The position numbers were made by a program, and so were the translations under genes. 64,000 nucleotides of DNA from Kordia sp050633145. Its GTDB lineage: Bacteria; Bacteroidota; Bacteroidia; Flavobacteriales; Flavobacteriaceae. How positions within the stretch are numbered: position 1 is the stretch's first letter; each line of letters begins with the position of its first letter. Positions 61,511-64,000 of the stretch are shown here, piece after piece. The stretch is taken from the NCBI RefSeq assembly GCF_050633145.1, contig NZ_JBOEFY010000040.1, positions 62,001 to 126,000 on the forward strand, in the 5' to 3' direction. The notes under the pieces were generated by a model. The model saw only the letters and a program-made list of their open reading frames with translations, did not search any database and was not told the DNA's origin.

Positions 61511-63358
61511 ATGTCAAAAACTTTCCTCTGTACTTTTTTATTAATTGCTCTTTTTGGTTGTCAAAGAGAACTCAATACTTCAAATATCATTCAAGAAGTC
61601 ATTTCTTTACAAGAGAAAGCACAAGGCGCAAACTTAGACTCTACACTATATTATCTTCAAAAAGCAGACAAACTAATTCAAGAACATTCTTTTATTTCTG
61701 ATTCGCTTCAAGCGGAAAATAAATTGGCTATAGGATTGTATTATCGAGCGCAAAATGAAATAGATACGGCTGCTGCTTATTTTTATAAAACGACCAAAAT
61801 ACCACAAGATGCTACGATAAACTCAAGACAATTTTACTATTATTTTGTTGCTTTTGAAACCTTTAAAAACCTTGAAAAGTACGGTGATTGTAAAGCGTTG
61901 GCTGATGCGTTCAAGGAAAAAATCAATTTCGAAAAAGATCCGTTGAATGCGGGTTATTATTATTTCTTTTTGGAAGAAATTTACAAAGGCACTTTCGAAT
62001 TTAAAAAAGCACTCAACGCAAATGAAAAACGTATTGAAATCATTGAGAAAAATCCTGAATTAAAACTTACCAATCACCAAGAATTGCTAAATCGCTATCG
62101 CATTTTATACAATCTAGATCGTGAAGATGAAGGTGTTAAAATCCTTGATGGTTTAATTCTGAAAGATTCCCTCTTAACAAATGATTTAAAGCGACAAGTA
62201 TACTCAACACGAGGTATTTATGACTTCTATCAAAACGATTTTAAAAGTGCTATCAAGAACTATAAAAAATCGCTCGAAAATGTAAAACTCTTGACTATTT
62301 TTGATAAGAATGAACTGTTAGCGAATAGTTATTCCAACCTCGCAGAAGTTTATATCATTGAGAAAGATTTTGACAAAGCACGTAAATATTTAGATTCTGC
62401 CAAAGGACAAAGCTTTGAACAATTACCAACCAATTATCAACGAAATATTTTAAAATATGAACTTCGATTGGCAAACGAACAACAAAAATCAACTGAGATT
62501 GTTGAAGCTGAATTGGATCGTTTGTTAGACAATCAAAACAAAACCTATCGAAAAAAGTACGAATCTGAATTACTCGCTTTAAAAGAAGCTGCTGCAAAAG
62601 AGGAATTACTTTTTCAGCAACAACGAAATACCGAATTGAAAAATATTCGTTTGAGAAACGGTTTATTCCTGCTTTTTGGTGTGTTATTTTTAATTGTTTT
62701 CGGTGGAATTCTATATTATCGCAATAAAAAATTACGTTTTGAACGTCGAAATCTACAAATGCAGCAACGATTGCTTCGCAGTCAAATGAATCCGCATTTT
62801 ACTTCAAATGTCCTCTACTCTATTCAAAACACGATCAAACAGAACAAGGAAGAAGCGAAAAAACATTTGTTGAAATTTTCTAGATTGTTGCGTTTAATTT
62901 TAGAAAATTCTACCCAAAATTACATTCAATTTGACAAAGAAATAGATGCGCTCAAAAAATACATGGACTTTCAATTGCTGCGTTTTCCTGAAAAATTTCA
63001 ATATGAATTTCACTATAAAAACATGGATGAAGACGAGTTGATTTTTATTCCGCCAATGTTGCTGCAACCTTTTATAGAAAATAGTATTGAACATGGTTTT
63101 TCAGATATTGATCACAAAGGTTTCATCACGCTAAGTTTTACTAAAAAAGAAACTTATATTTTATGTAAAATTAGCGATAACGGTAAAGGTTTAACAAACA
63201 ATAACAACACGTTTAAAAACGTTACTTCTATTAAATTGATTCGTGATTTTTTAAAAAAAGCAACCAAAAAAGAAGTTTCAATCGAAACAAATACTGCCTA
63301 TAAAACAGGAGTTTTAATTACTTTAGCAATCCCTTATAAACTTTCCGATGAAAATTAA
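61511..63358 (+). CDS. TPR sensor histidine kinase (LytS/YehU type)
   Basis: The 615 residues begin with a signal or lipoprotein-like start (LLIALFGCQRE). TPR-like helices follow (about 40-350), then a coiled coil and a membrane helix (about 378-397, LFLLFGVLFLIVFGGILYY). The His_kinase domain (PF06580) has the phospho-acceptor His in RSQMNPHFTSNVLYSI. The ATPase part has LLQPFIENSIEHGF and ISDNGKGLTN. It overlaps the response regulator start by 11 bases. Such pairs control envelope or surface genes in Bacteroidota. Confidence 0.9.
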   Translation: MSKTFLCTFLLIALFGCQRELNTSNIIQEVISLQEKAQGANLDSTLYYLQKADKLIQEHSFISDSLQAENKLAIGLYYRAQNEIDTAAAYFYKTTKIPQDATINSRQFYYYFVAFETFKNLEKYGDCKALADAFKEKINFEKDPLNAGYYYFFLEEIYKGTFEFKKALNANEKRIEIIEKNPELKLTNHQELLNRYRILYNLDREDEGVKILDGLILKDSLLTNDLKRQVYSTRGIYDFYQNDFKSAIKNYKKSLENVKLLTIFDKNELLANSYSNLAEVYIIEKDFDKARKYLDSAKGQSFEQLPTNYQRNILKYELRLANEQQKSTEIVEAELDRLLDNQNKTYRKKYESELLALKEAAAKEELLFQQQRNTELKNIRLRNGLFLLFGVLFLIVFGGILYYRNKKLRFERRNLQMQQRLLRSQMNPHFTSNVLYSIQNTIKQNKEEAKKHLLKFSRLLRLILENSTQNYIQFDKEIDALKKYMDFQLLRFPEKFQYEFHYKNMDEDELIFIPPMLLQPFIENSIEHGFSDIDHKGFITLSFTKKETYILCKISDNGKGLTNNNNTFKNVTSIKLIRDFLKKATKKEVSIETNTAYKTGVLITLAIPYKLSDEN

Positions 63359-64000
63359 AACACTTATAATTGACGACGAAATTAGTATTCGTACTGACTT
63401 GGAAGAAATGCTTCAAGAGCATTTTAGTGAAACTATTTTAGTTGTAGGTGAAGCGTCAAACGTTACGGAAGGAATTGCACAGATCAAAGATTGTAAACCA
63501 GATTTAGTGCTACTCGACATTGACTTAGGCAACGGCACAGGATTCGATATCTTATCAGCAATTGACCATAAAAATTTCAACGTAATTTTCATTACTGGTT
63601 TTAATGATAATGCCATCAAAGCCATTAAAGTTGGTGCATTAGATTATATTTTAAAACCTGTGGACGAAGACGAATTTATAGAAGCTATTGACAAAGCAAT
63701 TGCATTAAAAAGTGAAGAAAATAACCTGGACAAACTCATAGAAGTTTCTCAAGATTTTTTTGAAGGTGTCAAAGAAAAAAGAGTCATTCTAAAAACCTCC
63801 GATGCTGTATATGCGGTTTATGAAAAAAACATTCTATACTGTCGTTCCGATGGAAACTACACTACTTTCTACGTACAAGATTCTGAAAAAATAATGATTT
63901 CCAAACCCTTAAAGAAGGTCGAAGAACTGTTGTCTCCCGAATTATTTATACGTTGTCATCATTCCTATATTGTAAATAAAAAACATGCAGTGAAGTACGA
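63348..64000 (+). CDS. LytTR response regulator, cut by the window edge
   Basis: The frame starts MKIKTLIIDDEISIR. The receiver domain has the acidic pair Asp-Asp near residue 9, the phospho-Asp in LVLLDIDLGNG, a Thr in FITGF and Lys in ILKPVDE. After a linker, the LytTR DNA-binding domain starts near residue 140 (RVILKTSDAVYAVYEK; then FIRCHHSYIVNKKHA). The 217 visible codons end without a stop at 64000, with about 20 residues expected beyond. It pairs with the preceding histidine kinase. Confidence 0.92.
   Translation, partial: MKIKTLIIDDEISIRTDLEEMLQEHFSETILVVGEASNVTEGIAQIKDCKPDLVLLDIDLGNGTGFDILSAIDHKNFNVIFITGFNDNAIKAIKVGALDYILKPVDEDEFIEAIDKAIALKSEENNLDKLIEVSQDFFEGVKEKRVILKTSDAVYAVYEKNILYCRSDGNYTTFYVQDSEKIMISKPLKKVEELLSPELFIRCHHSYIVNKKHAVKY

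Overview
The window is AT-rich and reads as a chromosomal segment of a marine-type Flavobacteriaceae (Bacteroidota), possibly close to Kordia. Three things point there: promoters of the form TTG-N18-21-TAnnTTTG, a type IX secretion C-terminal domain, and leader peptides of the flavobacterial MKKxxLKxLxLxKxxIS...GG type. The genus is inference. About fifty real genes, one tRNA-Ser and one degraded IS66 element are visible.

Layout. 1-11.7 kb: catalase-peroxidase KatG, then a housekeeping block (Tpx, diacylglycerol kinase, FtsK, LolA, LptF/G, RibB/RibA-like). Four small double-glycine leader peptide genes sit between the kinase and ftsK; three carry near-identical terminators. 11.7-18.5 kb: a stress or effector-like module with a TPR-CHAT caspase-like protein, a subtilisin-like lipoprotein and a second lipoprotein, divergent from an ECF-type sigma factor and a membrane TPR protein. 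It is bounded by telomere-like heptamer repeats. 18.5-25.8 kb: ordinary metabolic, redox and regulatory genes and tRNA-Ser. 26-28.7 kb: an orphan leader peptide, a small cytosolic HExxHxxGxxH protein and its outer-membrane-like partner.

28.7-36.4 kb holds the strongest candidate for an undescribed system. It is a tightly coupled four-gene operon: a double glycosyltransferase fused to a degenerate kinase; a compact M20 peptidase; an asparagine synthetase fused to an arylamine N-acetyltransferase-like domain; and a PutAbiC-like membrane protein. It is divergent from two Cys/Thr-rich double-glycine precursor peptides. The simplest reading is a peptide-derived natural product locus, but this is inference.

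37.6-47.8 kb: a heavy-metal (Cu/Ag/Zn-type) efflux operon with an HYC_CC_PP-like protein, CusA, CusC, HMA-MauE, CusB, ChrA and an HMA lipoprotein. It ends in an exported protein with ten perfect-length repeats of SKSHWNYGxGxG. chrA is broken in this sequence by two Ns and a duplicated 26-base stretch, which looks like an assembly join.

47.9-64 kb: small envelope proteins, an M28 peptidase, another leader peptide, an IS66 element with a nonsense mutation in tnpB and a probable frameshift in tnpC, a WG-repeat protein, an IS66 remnant, a GH64-like protein, a T9SS-exported metalloprotease, and a TPR histidine kinase with its LytTR response regulator, which runs off the right edge.

Overall the window is a conserved backbone interrupted by accessory islands. 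It carries nine double-glycine leader peptide genes at five places, most without adjacent modification enzymes.
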